Source: Buchnera aphidicola (Periphyllus acericola) (GTDB lineage Bacteria > Pseudomonadota > Gammaproteobacteria > Enterobacterales > Enterobacteriaceae). Taken from it: DNA of 64,000 nucleotides. Of this stretch, positions 1 through 9,002 are shown one piece after another. The translations under genes were made by a program, and so were the position numbers. Under the pieces are notes generated by a model. The model ran no database searches. It had not been told where the DNA came from and saw nothing but the letters and a program-made list of their open reading frames with translations. The DNA is taken from assembly GCF_964019855.1 (NCBI RefSeq), contig NZ_OZ026466.1, positions 124,001 through 188,000 on the forward strand, given 5' to 3'. Every line of letters starts with the position of its first letter. Position 1 is the stretch's first letter.

Positions 1-1476
1 ATAAAGAATAATAAATTAGACGGAAACTTTGTATTTTATTTATATGATACAATTGGATTTCCAATAGATTTAACAAAAGATTTTTGTAAAGAAAAAAATA
101 TTAAAATTGATATTGAAACTTTTAAAGATGAAATAAATAAAAGAAAAAAAATTTCTAAAGAACAAAAATTTAATAAAAATAATAAAAAAATATTTATTTC
201 AATAAAAAAAAAAACAAAATTTAAAGGATATAATTTTTATCAATATAAAAGCTATATAAAATCTATTTATAAAAATTATAAATTAACTACTAAAATTAAT
301 AACTTTGAAAAAGGAAAAATTATACTTGATAAAACTCCTTTTTATCCAGAATCAGGTGGACAAATTGGAGATTCCGGATTTATTCAATCAAAAAATGGAA
401 TTTTTAAAGTTTCAAGTACTAAAAAATATGGAAATTTTATTATTCATACTGGAAAATTAATATCTGGAAAAATAAAAATAAAAGATAAAGTTGTTTCAAA
501 AATAAATTTCAAAAAAAGAAAATTAATAGAAAAAAATCATACAGCTACACATTTATTAAATTCTGCATTAAAAAAAGTATTAGGAAAAAATGTTATTCAA
601 AAAGGTTCATTAGTTAATGATAAAAAAATAAGATTTGATTTTTCTTATCATAAAAATTTAAAAGTCAATGAATTAGATGAAGTAGAAAATTTAGTAAATA
701 AATTTATTCATAAAAATAAAATTGTAAAAATTTTTTTCACAAATTTTAAAAAAGCAAAAAAAAAAAAAATAAATTTTCTATCTCATAAAATTTATAAAAA
801 AAATGTAAGAGTAGTTTCTATTAAACCTTTTTCTTGTGAACTATGTACAGGAACACATGTAAAAAAAACAGGAAAAATTTTTATATTTAAAATAATTTCT
901 GAAAAAAGCATTTCTTCTGGAATAAGAAGAATAGAAGCAATAACATATAAAAAAGCTATTTCTTTTATAAAAAAACAAGAAAATAATTTAGAAAAAATAA
1001 AAAAAATAGTAAAAAATAAAAATTTAAATTTAATTTTAAAAATAAAAAAAATTGTTCAAAATAACAAAAAAATAAAAAAAGAAAATAAAAAAATATTAAA
1101 AAAATACATCTTATTAAAATCAAAAAAAATTCTAAAAAAAAAATATGAAATTAACAATAAAAAAATAATATTTTCAACACTATATGACGAAAGTAATTTT
1201 ACTATTTTAAAAATAATAGATGAAATACAAAAAAAAAATAATTCAGTCATTATTATTTTAATTAATATTTCAAAAATAATAAATTTAAAGATAAAAATCA
1301 GTAAAAATTTAATATCTTTTTTTCAAGCAAATAAAATACTTTTATTAATATTTAAAAAAATCAATGGTAAAGGAGGAGGGAATAAATATATATCTGAAGG
1401 AATTATAAAATACTATAAATCAAAAAAAAAAATAATAAAAAAAATAAAAAAAATAATATTTTCTATAATAAAATAA
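1..1476 (+). CDS. alaS: Alanyl-tRNA synthetase, C-terminal part (cut by window edge)
   Basis: This is the 3' part of a class II synthetase gene that charges tRNA-Ala. It is open from base 1 in frame 1 and has no start in the window. The first visible residues (LDGNFVFYLYDTIGFPIDLT) match the end of the aminoacylation domain of AlaRS. The editing domain keeps both zinc and catalytic motifs: HTATH at about 538-552 and CTGTH at about 844-858. The C-Ala domain ends with the typical glycine-rich GKGGG at about 1366-1380. The frame is intact through several long A-runs. csrA follows, as in E. coli. Identity is firm; only the 5' extent is unknown. Confidence 0.95.
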   Translation: MKNNKLDGNFVFYLYDTIGFPIDLTKDFCKEKNIKIDIETFKDEINKRKKISKEQKFNKNNKKIFISIKKKTKFKGYNFYQYKSYIKSIYKNYKLTTKINNFEKGKIILDKTPFYPESGGQIGDSGFIQSKNGIFKVSSTKKYGNFIIHTGKLISGKIKIKDKVVSKINFKKRKLIEKNHTATHLLNSALKKVLGKNVIQKGSLVNDKKIRFDFSYHKNLKVNELDEVENLVNKFIHKNKIVKIFFTNFKKAKKKKINFLSHKIYKKNVRVVSIKPFSCELCTGTHVKKTGKIFIFKIISEKSISSGIRRIEAITYKKAISFIKKQENNLEKIKKIVKNKNLNLILKIKKIVQNNKKIKKENKKILKKYILLKSKKILKKKYEINNKKIIFSTLYDESNFTILKIIDEIQKKNNSVIIILINISKIINLKIKISKNLISFFQANKILLLIFKKINGKGGGNKYISEGIIKYYKSKKKIIKKIKKIIFSIIK

Positions 1477-1641
1477 ATTATAAATTTAATATAAAATATT
1501 TTTGACAAGATAAAAAAAAAAGAAAAAAATATAAAAAAAAATAAAATTAATTATTTTTTTTAAAAAAAAATAATTTTATAACTTTTAAATTAAAATTATA
1601 CGGAATTAAAAAAAAAAAACAATCTTTTTTAAGGAAAAAAA

Positions 1642-1818
1642 ATGCTAATTTTAACAAGAAGAATCGGGGAAACACTAGTTATAGGGGATGAAATTACAGT
1701 AACTGTGTTAGGAATAAAAGGAAATCAAGTAAGAATCGGAGTAAATGCTCCAAAAGAAATTTCTGTCCATAGAGAAGAAATATATCAAAAAATACAATCT
1801 GAAAAAAATAATAAATAA
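1642..1818 (+). CDS. csrA: Carbon storage regulator CsrA
   Basis: This 58-residue RNA-binding regulator binds GGA motifs in mRNA leaders to control translation. The N-terminal [16 protein letters not shown], the central [13 protein letters not shown] and VHREEIY near residue 46 are hallmark CsrA segments, including the RNA-binding arginines near both ends. A good ribosome binding site (AAGGA at about 1631-1635) lies a few bases upstream of the ATG. It follows alaS, the ancestral enterobacterial order. The usual antagonist RNAs CsrB and CsrC are not visible in this window. Length is close to the family norm of 61. Confidence 0.95.
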   Translation: MLILTRRIGETLVIGDEITVTVLGIKGNQVRIGVNAPKEISVHREEIYQKIQSEKNNK

Positions 1819-1908
1819 AATTTTATTAAATATAAAAATTTTAAAAAATATTTTTTTTTTAAATTTTTCTTAAAATTTAAAAAAATATTTTAAAATAAAA
1901 ATCTCAAA

Positions 1909-1936
1909 TTGACTTTTAAAAACAAAAAAGTATAAT
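1909..1936 (+). promoter_or_regulatory. Sigma70-type promoter for tRNA-Ser and tRNA-Arg
   Basis: TTGACT (1909-1914) and TATAAT (1931-1936) are separated by 16 bases and lie about 50 bases upstream of tRNA-Ser. This is the best consensus promoter I found, and it stands out because G and C are rare in intergenic DNA here. Its function is inferred from sequence and position. Confidence 0.7.
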
Positions 1937-1987
1937 ATACATAAAATAAAATAAAAAAAAATGATTGTTAAAAAATATCATATTTAC

Positions 1988-2074
1988 AGTGAGATGGCCG
2001 AGTGGTTTAAGGCGCTCCCCTGCTAAGGGAGTATGCATTAAAATGCATCGAGGGTTCGAATCCCTCTCTCATTA
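1988..2074 (+). tRNA. tRNA-Ser (anticodon GCU)
   Basis: A class II tRNA with a long variable arm. The seven-base acceptor arms pair (1988-1994 with 2067-2073, including one G-U). The anticodon loop CTGCTAA carries GCT, and the T-arm is GAGGG-TTCGAAT-CCCTC. The CCA end is not encoded. It lies 42 bases upstream of tRNA-Arg and is probably cotranscribed with it. Confidence 0.95.
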
Positions 2075-2116
2075 AAAATATTATATTTTTTTTATTTTAC
2101 TAGTAGTAAAAAATTT

Positions 2117-2190
2117 ACATCCGTAGCTCAGTTGGATAGAGCGCTCGGCTACGAACCGAGAGGTCGTGGGTTCAAATCCTACCGGATGTA
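2117..2190 (+). tRNA. tRNA-Arg (anticodon ACG)
   Basis: A standard cloverleaf. The acceptor ACATCCG pairs with CGGATGT, the D-arm is GCTC-AGTTGGATA-GAGC, the anticodon stem CTCGG/CCGAG flanks ACG, and the T-arm is GTGGG-TTCAAAT-CCTAC. ACG is normally edited to ICG by TadA to read CGN codons; tadA is not in this window. CCA is not encoded. Confidence 0.95.
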
Positions 2191-2267
2191 TATAAAATAA
2201 AATTTATATATACAATTTTAGTATAAAAAATTTTAATAAAATATTTTTAAAATATTAAAAAAATTAT

Positions 2268-3032
2268 ATGATTAAACAAACAATTAAAAAACTTCCAAGA
2301 ATTTATTTAAATCAAAAACTTAAAACAAATCAAGAAATTTCTATTTCAAACAAAAAAAATCATTATATTATTTCAGTAATAAGAATGAAATGTAAAGAAT
2401 TTATTAATATTTTTAATAATACAAATTATTTGTTTAAATCTAAAATAATAAAATTAAGTAAAAAAAAAATTGTTTTAAAAATAATTAAAAAAAAACTAGT
2501 TAATAATGAATCTTTTTTAAAAATAAATTTAGGACAATCAATTTCAAGAAATGAAAAAATGTCATGGATTATTCAAAAAGCATCAGAATTAGGAGTATAT
2601 TCAATTACTCCTTTAATATGTAAAAATTCATTTTTATTTAATAAAAATTATAATTTTTTAAAAAAAATTAATAGATGGAAAAAAATATCTATTTCAGCAA
2701 GCGAACAATGTCAAAGAAATTCAATAACAAAAATTTTTAATCCTACAAATTTAAAAGATTGGGTTAATTCCTGTAATAATGAAAAAAATATTATTTTTAC
2801 ACCAAATATTAATATGAAAAATAAAAAAAATTTTAAAAAAAAATTTAAAAAAATAAATATTTTAATAGGTTCAGAAATAGGATTCTCATTAAAAGAAATT
2901 AAATTTTGTATAAAAAATAATTTTTCTCATATGAATTTAGGAAATAGAATTTTACGAACCGAAACAGCATGCATTACTGCAATCTCTATAATTCAATATA
3001 AATATGGAGATTTAAACATTTTAAATAAGTAA
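2268..3032 (+). CDS. rsmE: 16S rRNA m3U1498 methyltransferase RsmE
   Basis: A SPOUT-family methyltransferase that methylates N3 of U1498 in 16S rRNA. It has 254 residues (E. coli 243). The C-terminal trefoil knot is clear: LIGSEIGFS near residue 200 and LGNRILRTETA at residues 224-234, the SAM-binding loop of the family. The N-terminal PUA-like part is lysine-rich and diverged. It is an isolated gene between tRNA-Arg and the convergent rpiA. Confidence 0.92.
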   Translation: MIKQTIKKLPRIYLNQKLKTNQEISISNKKNHYIISVIRMKCKEFINIFNNTNYLFKSKIIKLSKKKIVLKIIKKKLVNNESFLKINLGQSISRNEKMSWIIQKASELGVYSITPLICKNSFLFNKNYNFLKKINRWKKISISASEQCQRNSITKIFNPTNLKDWVNSCNNEKNIIFTPNINMKNKKNFKKKFKKINILIGSEIGFSLKEIKFCIKNNFSHMNLGNRILRTETACITAISIIQYKYGDLNILNK

Positions 3033-3061
3033 TTTTTATTCAAAAAATAATAAAATATAAA

Positions 3062-3727
3062 TTAAAATTTTTTAAATATAGTTTCTATTCTAGAATTTTT
3101 CCCTATTAATAAAACATCTGGTTTTCTTTTAGAAAAAATACCAACAGAAAGAACTCCTGGAATATTATTAATTTTTTTTTCTATATTTTTTGGATTTAAT
3201 ATAAAAAAATCATTAATGTCTAAAATATAATTGTTATTATCAGTTATTATATTTTTTCTTCTTATAACATTACCTCCAATTTTTTTTAACTCATTTTTAA
3301 CATATTTATAAGACATAGGTAAAACTTCTACAGGTAAAGGAAATTTTCCTAATATATTAACTTTCTTTGTTTTATCAATAATACAAATAAATTTTTTTGA
3401 AGCGGATGCAATAATTTTTTCTCGCATTAAAGCAGCTCCTCCTCCTTTAATCATTTCCATATTTTTATTTATTTCATCAGCACTATCAATATAAACAGGT
3501 AAATAATTTACTTCATTTAATTTAAAAATTTTAATTCCATATTTTTTTAAAATTTTAGTGGTTTTTTTAGAAGATGATACAACTCCTATTATTTTATCTT
3601 TAATTTTACTTAAATATTTTATAAAATAAGAAATTGTCGAACCCGTTCCAATTCCAATTATTTGTTTAAATGGAACAAATTTTAAAGCTTCAAATGCTAC
3701 TTTTTTTTTTAATTTCTCTAATTTCAT
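3062..3727 (-). CDS. rpiA: Ribose-5-phosphate isomerase A
   Basis: Interconverts ribose-5-phosphate and ribulose-5-phosphate in the non-oxidative pentose phosphate pathway. The 221 residues are the family length. GIGTGST (residues 25-31) forms the phosphate loop, DSADE holds D81 and D84, and KGGGAALMREK contains K94 and the catalytic base E103, all at E. coli numbering. It converges with rsmE across a 29-base gap. It supplies ribose phosphate for nucleotide synthesis. Confidence 0.96.
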   Translation of the reverse strand: MKLEKLKKKVAFEALKFVPFKQIIGIGTGSTISYFIKYLSKIKDKIIGVVSSSKKTTKILKKYGIKIFKLNEVNYLPVYIDSADEINKNMEMIKGGGAALMREKIIASASKKFICIIDKTKKVNILGKFPLPVEVLPMSYKYVKNELKKIGGNVIRRKNIITDNNNYILDINDFFILNPKNIEKKINNIPGVLSVGIFSKRKPDVLLIGKNSRIETIFKKF

Positions 3728-3991
3728 AAAATAAATACCATTTTATTAAAATAAAATTTAAAAAATATTTTTTTTTTATTGTACTATCTATAAAAATTTT
3801 AATAAATTATTTATTAAAAAATTTTAAAAATTAATTCATAATAAAGTATAAAATATTTTATTTAAAATATTTTTTAAAAAAAATATTTTAACATAAAATT
3901 TATAACTTAAAAAATTAATATAAATTTTTTTATAAAATAAAAATAATTAAAAATTTAATTCATTTTAAAAAAAAATAATTTAATTATCAAT

Positions 3992-4063
3992 CTGGGGTAC
4001 CTGGATTCGAACCAGGGATGTCGGTATCAAAAACCGATGCCTTAACCTCTTGGCTATACCCCA
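3992..4063 (-). tRNA. tRNA-Gln (anticodon UUG)
   Basis: Read on the minus strand, the acceptor TGGGGTA pairs with TACCCCA and the anticodon stem GGT/ACC region carries TTG. The T-arm is CCTGG-TTCGAAT-CCAGG and the discriminator base is G. It closely matches enterobacterial tRNA-Gln. It is the last member of a minus-strand Met-Leu-Gln cluster, as in the metT-leuW-gln operon of E. coli. Confidence 0.95.
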
Positions 4064-4123
4064 AAAAAAAAAGAAAAATAAAAAAATAATATAAAAAAAA
4101 AAATTTTTATTAATAAAAATTAT

Positions 4124-4207
4124 TACGGAAGGCGAGATTTGAACTCGCAAACCTAAAAAGGCGCCAGAACCTAAATCTGGTGCGTCTACCAATTTCGCCA
4201 CTTCCGC
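4124..4207 (-). tRNA. tRNA-Leu (anticodon UAG)
   Basis: On the minus strand the acceptor GCGGAAG pairs with CTTCCGT (one G-U). The anticodon stem CCAGA/TCTGG flanks TAG, the T-arm is GCGAG-TTCAAAT-CTCGC, and there is a class II variable arm. It is the middle gene of the Met-Leu-Gln cluster. Confidence 0.95.
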
Positions 4208-4255
4208 GAATAAAATATAAAATATTTTAATTTTATATTATTAAATTTTTTTAAA

Positions 4256-4329
4256 TAGCTATGATAGGAATTGAACCTATGACCTCAGCGTTATGAGTGC
4301 TGTGCTCTTACCAACTGAGCTACATAGCC
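4256..4329 (-). tRNA. tRNA-Met, elongator (anticodon CAU)
   Basis: On the minus strand the acceptor GGCTATG pairs with CATAGCT (terminal G-U). The D-arm GCTC-AGTTGGTAA-GAGC and the anticodon loop CTCATAA are standard. The sequence resembles elongator tRNA-Met, not initiator: it lacks the C1-A72 mismatch and the GGG/CCC anticodon stem. A CAU tRNA modified by TilS to read AUA is the alternative, but similarity to metT favours elongator Met. Confidence 0.88.
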
Positions 4330-4536
4330 TGAAAAATTTTTTTTTTAAAATATATAAAAAATTTAAAATAATAAAATTTTAATAATATAAAATATTAAAA
4401 ATAAATTTACTTTATATACATTAATATTATTAATTTTTTTAAATATAATAAATTTTAATTTAAATTTAAGTATTAAAATTATATCATATACAAAATAAAA
4501 ATTCTATAAAGAAAAAATAATTTAAAAAAATATAAA

Positions 4537-4567
<31 letters not shown>

Positions 4568-4576
4568 GGATTCAAA

Positions 4577-6229
4577 ATGTTAAATAACAAAATAAATAAA
4601 AATTTTATATTAAAAATAATAGATAAAGACTTAAAAAATAAAAAATATAAAAAAATACATACAAGATTTCCTCCAGAACCAAACGGTTTTCTTCATATTG
4701 GTCATGCGAAATCAATATATTTAAATTTTGAAATTGCAAAAATATATAATGGAAAATGTAATTTAAGATTTGATGATACAAATCCATTAAATGAAAAAAA
4801 AAAATATGTAACATCTATTAAAAAAAATATTAAATGGATGGGTTATAAATGGAATAAAAAAAGTTTTTATTCATCTAAATATTTTAAAAAACTTAATAAA
4901 TACGCAATTTATTTAATTAAAAAAAAAGTTGCTTATATAGATCAATTATCTAAAAAAGAAATTAAAGAATATAGAGGTACATTAATTAAAAAAGGTAAAA
5001 ATAGCCCTTATAGAAATCGCTCAACAAAAGAAAATTTAAAATTATTTAAAGAAATGAAAAATGGAAAATTTAAAGATGGAGAAATTTGTCTACGAGCAAA
5101 AATTAATATGAAATCATCAAATATTACTATGAGAGATCCTGTTCTATATAGAGTAAAACATAGTTTTCATTATAAAACTAAAAATAAATGGTGTATATAT
5201 CCAACATATGATTTTAGTCATTGTATATCAGATTTTATAGAAGGTATAACTCATTCTTTATGTTCTTTAGAATTTTTAAATAATAAAGAATTATATAAAT
5301 GGATTTTAAAAAAAATTAATGCAAAAAATTATCCAAAACAATATGAATTTTCTCGATTAAATTTAGAATATACAATTCTTTCCAAAAGAAAATTAAAGAC
5401 TCTAGTAAAAAAAAAAATTGTACAAGGTTGGAATGATCCTCGAATGCCAACTTTATCAGGTTTAAAAAAAAGAGGTTATACTCCTTCTTCTATTAAAAAT
5501 TTTTGTAAAAAAATTGGAATTTCTAAAAAAAATAATTTAATAGAATTATCACTTTTAGAACACTGTATTAGAAATGATTTAAATTCTAATGCTCCTCGTT
5601 TTATGGCAATAATAAATCCAATTAAAGTTATTATTATAAATATGAAAAAAAATTATAATAAAAAGATAATTGTACAAAATCATCCAAAAAATAAAAATAT
5701 GGGTACCCATAAAATTTATTTTAATAAAATTATATATATTGATAAATCTGATTTTAAAGAAAAATTTAATTCTAAATATCGTAGATTAGCCTTAAATAAA
5801 GAAGTAAGATTACGTTATTCATATGTAATTAAAGCTAAAAAAATTAAAAAAGATAATCAAGGTAATATAATAAAAATATTTTGTACTTATGATAAAAATA
5901 CATTAGGTAAAAATCCTTCTAATAGAAAAATTAAAGGAGTAATACATTGGATATCAAAAAAAAAATCAATTACAGCAAAGTTTCAACTTTTTAAACCTAT
6001 TTTTACTATTCCTAATCCAGAAAATAAAAAAAAATTTTTAAAATATATAAATTTTAAATCTATTACGATTAAAAATGGATTTATAGAAAAATGTCTTTTA
6101 AAAAATAAATTTAAAAATTTTCAATTTGAAAGAGAAGGATATTTTATTATTGATAAAAAACAATCTAAAATTAATAAAATGTTAACATTTAATAAAACAA
6201 TTTCTTTAAAAGAAAAAAAATTTAAATAA
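4577..6229 (+). CDS. glnS: Glutaminyl-tRNA synthetase
   Basis: A class I synthetase that charges tRNA-Gln, whose gene lies just upstream on the other strand. It has 550 residues (E. coli 554). The catalytic HIGH is at residues 40-43 within FPPEPNGFLHIGHAKS, and the KMSKS counterpart is LSKRK at residues 268-272. The anticodon-binding barrels fill the C-terminal half. AAGGA lies at the end of a 20-base A-run and ends nine bases before the ATG. Direct charging by GlnRS means that tRNA-Gln does not need GatCAB. Confidence 0.97.
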   Translation: MLNNKINKNFILKIIDKDLKNKKYKKIHTRFPPEPNGFLHIGHAKSIYLNFEIAKIYNGKCNLRFDDTNPLNEKKKYVTSIKKNIKWMGYKWNKKSFYSSKYFKKLNKYAIYLIKKKVAYIDQLSKKEIKEYRGTLIKKGKNSPYRNRSTKENLKLFKEMKNGKFKDGEICLRAKINMKSSNITMRDPVLYRVKHSFHYKTKNKWCIYPTYDFSHCISDFIEGITHSLCSLEFLNNKELYKWILKKINAKNYPKQYEFSRLNLEYTILSKRKLKTLVKKKIVQGWNDPRMPTLSGLKKRGYTPSSIKNFCKKIGISKKNNLIELSLLEHCIRNDLNSNAPRFMAIINPIKVIIINMKKNYNKKIIVQNHPKNKNMGTHKIYFNKIIYIDKSDFKEKFNSKYRRLALNKEVRLRYSYVIKAKKIKKDNQGNIIKIFCTYDKNTLGKNPSNRKIKGVIHWISKKKSITAKFQLFKPIFTIPNPENKKKFLKYINFKSITIKNGFIEKCLLKNKFKNFQFEREGYFIIDKKQSKINKMLTFNKTISLKEKKFK

Positions 6230-6580
6230 AAAATTGTTTTTTATAAAAATAAAAAAATATAAAAAAAATAAAAAATAAGAAAAATGTTACAATCGAATAA
6301 CATGAAAAATATTAAAAAAAATATTTTTGTATTATTTAATAAAAAAAAAATTAAAATAATATTTAATTTAAAAATATGTTTAAAATGTAAAAAAATAATT
6401 AAATTATTTATTTACAACTATTATTATAAATAAAAAAAATAATTTTAATTATTTTTATAATTTTTTATTATTATTTTTTTTTAATTTTAATTTTAATTAA
6501 ATAATTTTAAATTCCTTCAAAAAATATATCTTAAATATATTTATAAAATTTTAAAAATATCAATTATATTAGGAAAAAAA
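6230..6580. other. 351-base gene-free gap between glnS and eno
   Basis: No open frame, tRNA or convincing structure is seen; the stretch is almost pure A and T. In E. coli and many relatives pyrG lies directly upstream of eno. The gap could be what remains after deletion and erosion of pyrG or another gene, but no residual similarity is readable. Confidence 0.5.
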
Positions 6581-7888
6581 ATGTCTAAAATTATAAAAAT
6601 AATAGGTAGAGAAATTATTGATTCCAGAGGTAAACCAACTGTAGAAGCAGAAGTTCATACAAAAAGTGGATATGTTGGAATTGCTTCAGTTCCTTCTGGA
6701 GCTTCAAAAGGATCAAAAGAAGCGTTAGAGTTAAGAGATAAAAATAAAAATCGTTTTTTTGGTGAAGGAGTAAAGAAATCTGTACATTTAATTAATAAAT
6801 TAATTTCAAAAAAATTAATAAATAAAAATTCTATCGAACAAGAAAGAATTGATGAAATTATGATTAATTTAGATGGCACTAAAAATAAAAAATTTTTAGG
6901 AGCAAATACTATTTTAGCGGTTTCTTTAGCAAACTCTAAAGCTGCTGCAATGACTAAAAAAATTCCTTTATTTCAACATATTTCAGAATTAAATAACACT
7001 CCAAAAAAATATTCTATGCCATTACCTATGATGAACATTATTAATGGAGGAAAACATGCTAATAATAATATAGATTTACAAGAATTTATGATACAACCAA
7101 TCTCAGCAAATAATTTTAAGCATGCAATACAAATTGGTTGTGAAATATTTTTTAATTTATCAAAAATATTAAAAAATAAAAAAATGAGTACAGCAGTAGG
7201 TGATGAAGGAGGGTATTCTCCAAATTTAAATTCAAACGAATCAGCTTTACGTTTAATATTAAAAGCTGTAAAAAAATCAGGTTATATTATTGGAAAAGAT
7301 ATTACTCTTGCAATCGATTGTGCAGCTTCTGAACTTTATGATAAAAAATCTAAAACTTATTTTTTAAATGGAGAAAATAAATCTTATACTTCATTAGAGT
7401 TTACAAAATACTTAGAAAAATTAACTAAAAAATATCCTATTTTTTCTATAGAAGATGGACAAGATGAATCAGATTGGAAAGGTTTTCGAAAACAAACAAA
7501 AATTTTAGGTAAAAAAATTCAAATTGTTGGAGATGATCTTTTTGTAACAAATTTAAAAATTTTAAAAAAAGGAATAAAAAAAAAAATTGCTAACTCTATA
7601 CTTATTAAACCAAATCAAATTGGAACATTAACAGAAACTATTAAAACAATAAAATTAGCTAAAAAATCAAATTATAATGTAATTATATCTCATCGTTCTG
7701 GAGAAACTGAAGATATAACAATAGCAGATTTAGCTGTAGGAACAGCATCCGGACAAATAAAAACAGGTTCTTTAAGTAGAACAGATAGAATAGCTAAATA
7801 TAATCAATTAATTAGAATAGAAGAAAGATTAGGTTTTTTAAATGCTCCATACAATGGTTTTAAAGAAATAAATATTAAAAAAAAATAA
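6581..7888 (+). CDS. eno: Enolase
   Basis: Converts 2-phosphoglycerate to phosphoenolpyruvate in glycolysis and also scaffolds the RNA degradosome. It has 435 residues (E. coli 432). [14 protein letters not shown] is at the N-terminus, [15 protein letters not shown] contains the mobile loop, GDEGGYSPN holds the catalytic Glu near residue 210, IEDGQDE and GDDLFVTN hold metal ligands, and [10 protein letters not shown] is near residue 372. AGGA ends eight bases before the ATG. A strong hairpin follows the stop. Conservation is high for this genome. Confidence 0.98.
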   Translation: MSKIIKIIGREIIDSRGKPTVEAEVHTKSGYVGIASVPSGASKGSKEALELRDKNKNRFFGEGVKKSVHLINKLISKKLINKNSIEQERIDEIMINLDGTKNKKFLGANTILAVSLANSKAAAMTKKIPLFQHISELNNTPKKYSMPLPMMNIINGGKHANNNIDLQEFMIQPISANNFKHAIQIGCEIFFNLSKILKNKKMSTAVGDEGGYSPNLNSNESALRLILKAVKKSGYIIGKDITLAIDCAASELYDKKSKTYFLNGENKSYTSLEFTKYLEKLTKKYPIFSIEDGQDESDWKGFRKQTKILGKKIQIVGDDLFVTNLKILKKGIKKKIANSILIKPNQIGTLTETIKTIKLAKKSNYNVIISHRSGETEDITIADLAVGTASGQIKTGSLSRTDRIAKYNQLIRIEERLGFLNAPYNGFKEINIKKK

Positions 7889-7904
7889 TACCTTAAAAAA
7901 AATA

Positions 7905-7944
7905 GTAGTAAAATAAGATATTTAAAAATTTCTTATTTTACTAC
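7905..7944 (+). terminator. Perfect 14-bp hairpin downstream of eno
   Basis: The arm 7905-7918 is the exact reverse complement of 7931-7944, with a 12-base loop. It starts 16 bases after the eno stop codon and contains most of the G and C in this spacer. There is no long T-run after it, so it may act as a terminator or as an mRNA 3'-end stabiliser. Confidence 0.6.
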
Positions 7945-8071
7945 ATATTAAATTATTCTAGAAAAATTTTCTTTTAAAATATAATTTGTATTACTTAGAA
8001 TAAAAAAATTTTAAAAAACAAAATAAATAAATTTTTTTATTATAATTATAATTATAAAAAATAGAAAAAAT

Positions 8072-8980
8072 ATGACAAAATTAAAAAATAAATTATTAAT
8101 AATAGTAGATGGTACAAATTATTTATATAGATCATATTTTGCTTTTAAAAATTTTAAAAACAAAAAAGGAAAACCTACAGGTGTAATATACGGAATTTTA
8201 ATAATGTTAAAAAAAGTTTTTAATAAATATAATCCAGATAAAATAATAATAATATTCGATCATAAAAAAAAAACATTCAGAAAAGAAATATACAAAAAAT
8301 ACAAAAAAAATAGAAAAAAAATACCACAAGAATTAAAAAAACAAATAAAATCTGTAATAAAAATTATAAAATATATAGGTATTCCAGTATTAAAAATACC
8401 TAAATTTGAAGCAGATGATATTATATGTACTGTAGCAACTCAACAAATTAAAAAAATAGAAAAAATATTAATTTTAACAAATGATAAAGATATAACTCAA
8501 GTGGTTAATAAAAATATAAATATTCTTCACCATAATGGTAAAATTTTAGGAATTAAAGAAGTCAAAAAAAAATATGGAGTTCCACCTAAACTAATAAAAT
8601 ATTTTTTAGCAATTGTAGGAGATCGTTCAGATAATATTCCTGGAATTCCAGGTATTGGAATACAAACAGCAAAAAAAATTTTAAAAATTTTTAAATCATT
8701 AAAAGAAATTTATAAAAATTTAAATAAATTAAAATTGTTAAATATTAGAAATTCAAAAAATTTAAAAAAAATATTTGAAAAAAATAAAAAAATTGCTTTT
8801 CTTTCATATTCTTTATCAAAAATAAAAATGAATATAAAATTAAAAAAATTAAACAAAAATTTTAAATTAAAAAAACCAAATATAAAAAAATTATTTCAAT
8901 ATTTTAAAAAAAATGATTTTATTAAATTAAAAAAATCATTTAAAAAATCTTATTGGTTTAATCAATTAATAAAAAAATAA
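8072..8980 (+). CDS. polA: 5'-3' exonuclease, PolA N-terminal domain only
   Basis: A flap/5' nuclease that removes RNA primers and flaps during lagging-strand synthesis and repair. Its 302 residues correspond to the first third of DNA polymerase I (928 in E. coli). IIVDGTNYLYRSYFAF is at the start, FEADDII and TNDKD supply metal-binding acidic residues, and GDRSDNIPGIPGIG is the helix-hairpin-helix region. The proofreading and polymerase domains are absent: the frame ends cleanly and engB follows on the other strand 22 bases later. The polA-engB pairing is ancestral, which argues for shortened PolA instead of the paralogue Xni. Confidence 0.9.
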   Translation: MTKLKNKLLIIVDGTNYLYRSYFAFKNFKNKKGKPTGVIYGILIMLKKVFNKYNPDKIIIIFDHKKKTFRKEIYKKYKKNRKKIPQELKKQIKSVIKIIKYIGIPVLKIPKFEADDIICTVATQQIKKIEKILILTNDKDITQVVNKNINILHHNGKILGIKEVKKKYGVPPKLIKYFLAIVGDRSDNIPGIPGIGIQTAKKILKIFKSLKEIYKNLNKLKLLNIRNSKNLKKIFEKNKKIAFLSYSLSKIKMNIKLKKLNKNFKLKKPNIKKLFQYFKKNDFIKLKKSFKKSYWFNQLIKK

Positions 8981-9002
8981 TTTTTTTAAAGCAATAAAAA
9001 AA

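Noticed and set aside
1056-1250. Minus-strand open frame rich in Phe and Ile
   Set aside because: It is antisense to alaS, and lysine-rich coding sequence read backwards gives Phe/Ile-rich frames; the same explains the other antisense frames over recC, recD, tig, clpX and lon.
3980-4201. Minus-strand open frame of 73 codons beginning MAKLVDAPDLGSG
   Set aside because: It lies over tRNA-Leu and tRNA-Gln; this peptide is a well-known spurious translation of tRNA genes.
8072-8980. Identification as Xni (ExoIX) flap endonuclease
   Set aside because: The N-terminus and the neighbour engB match the PolA 5' nuclease domain better.
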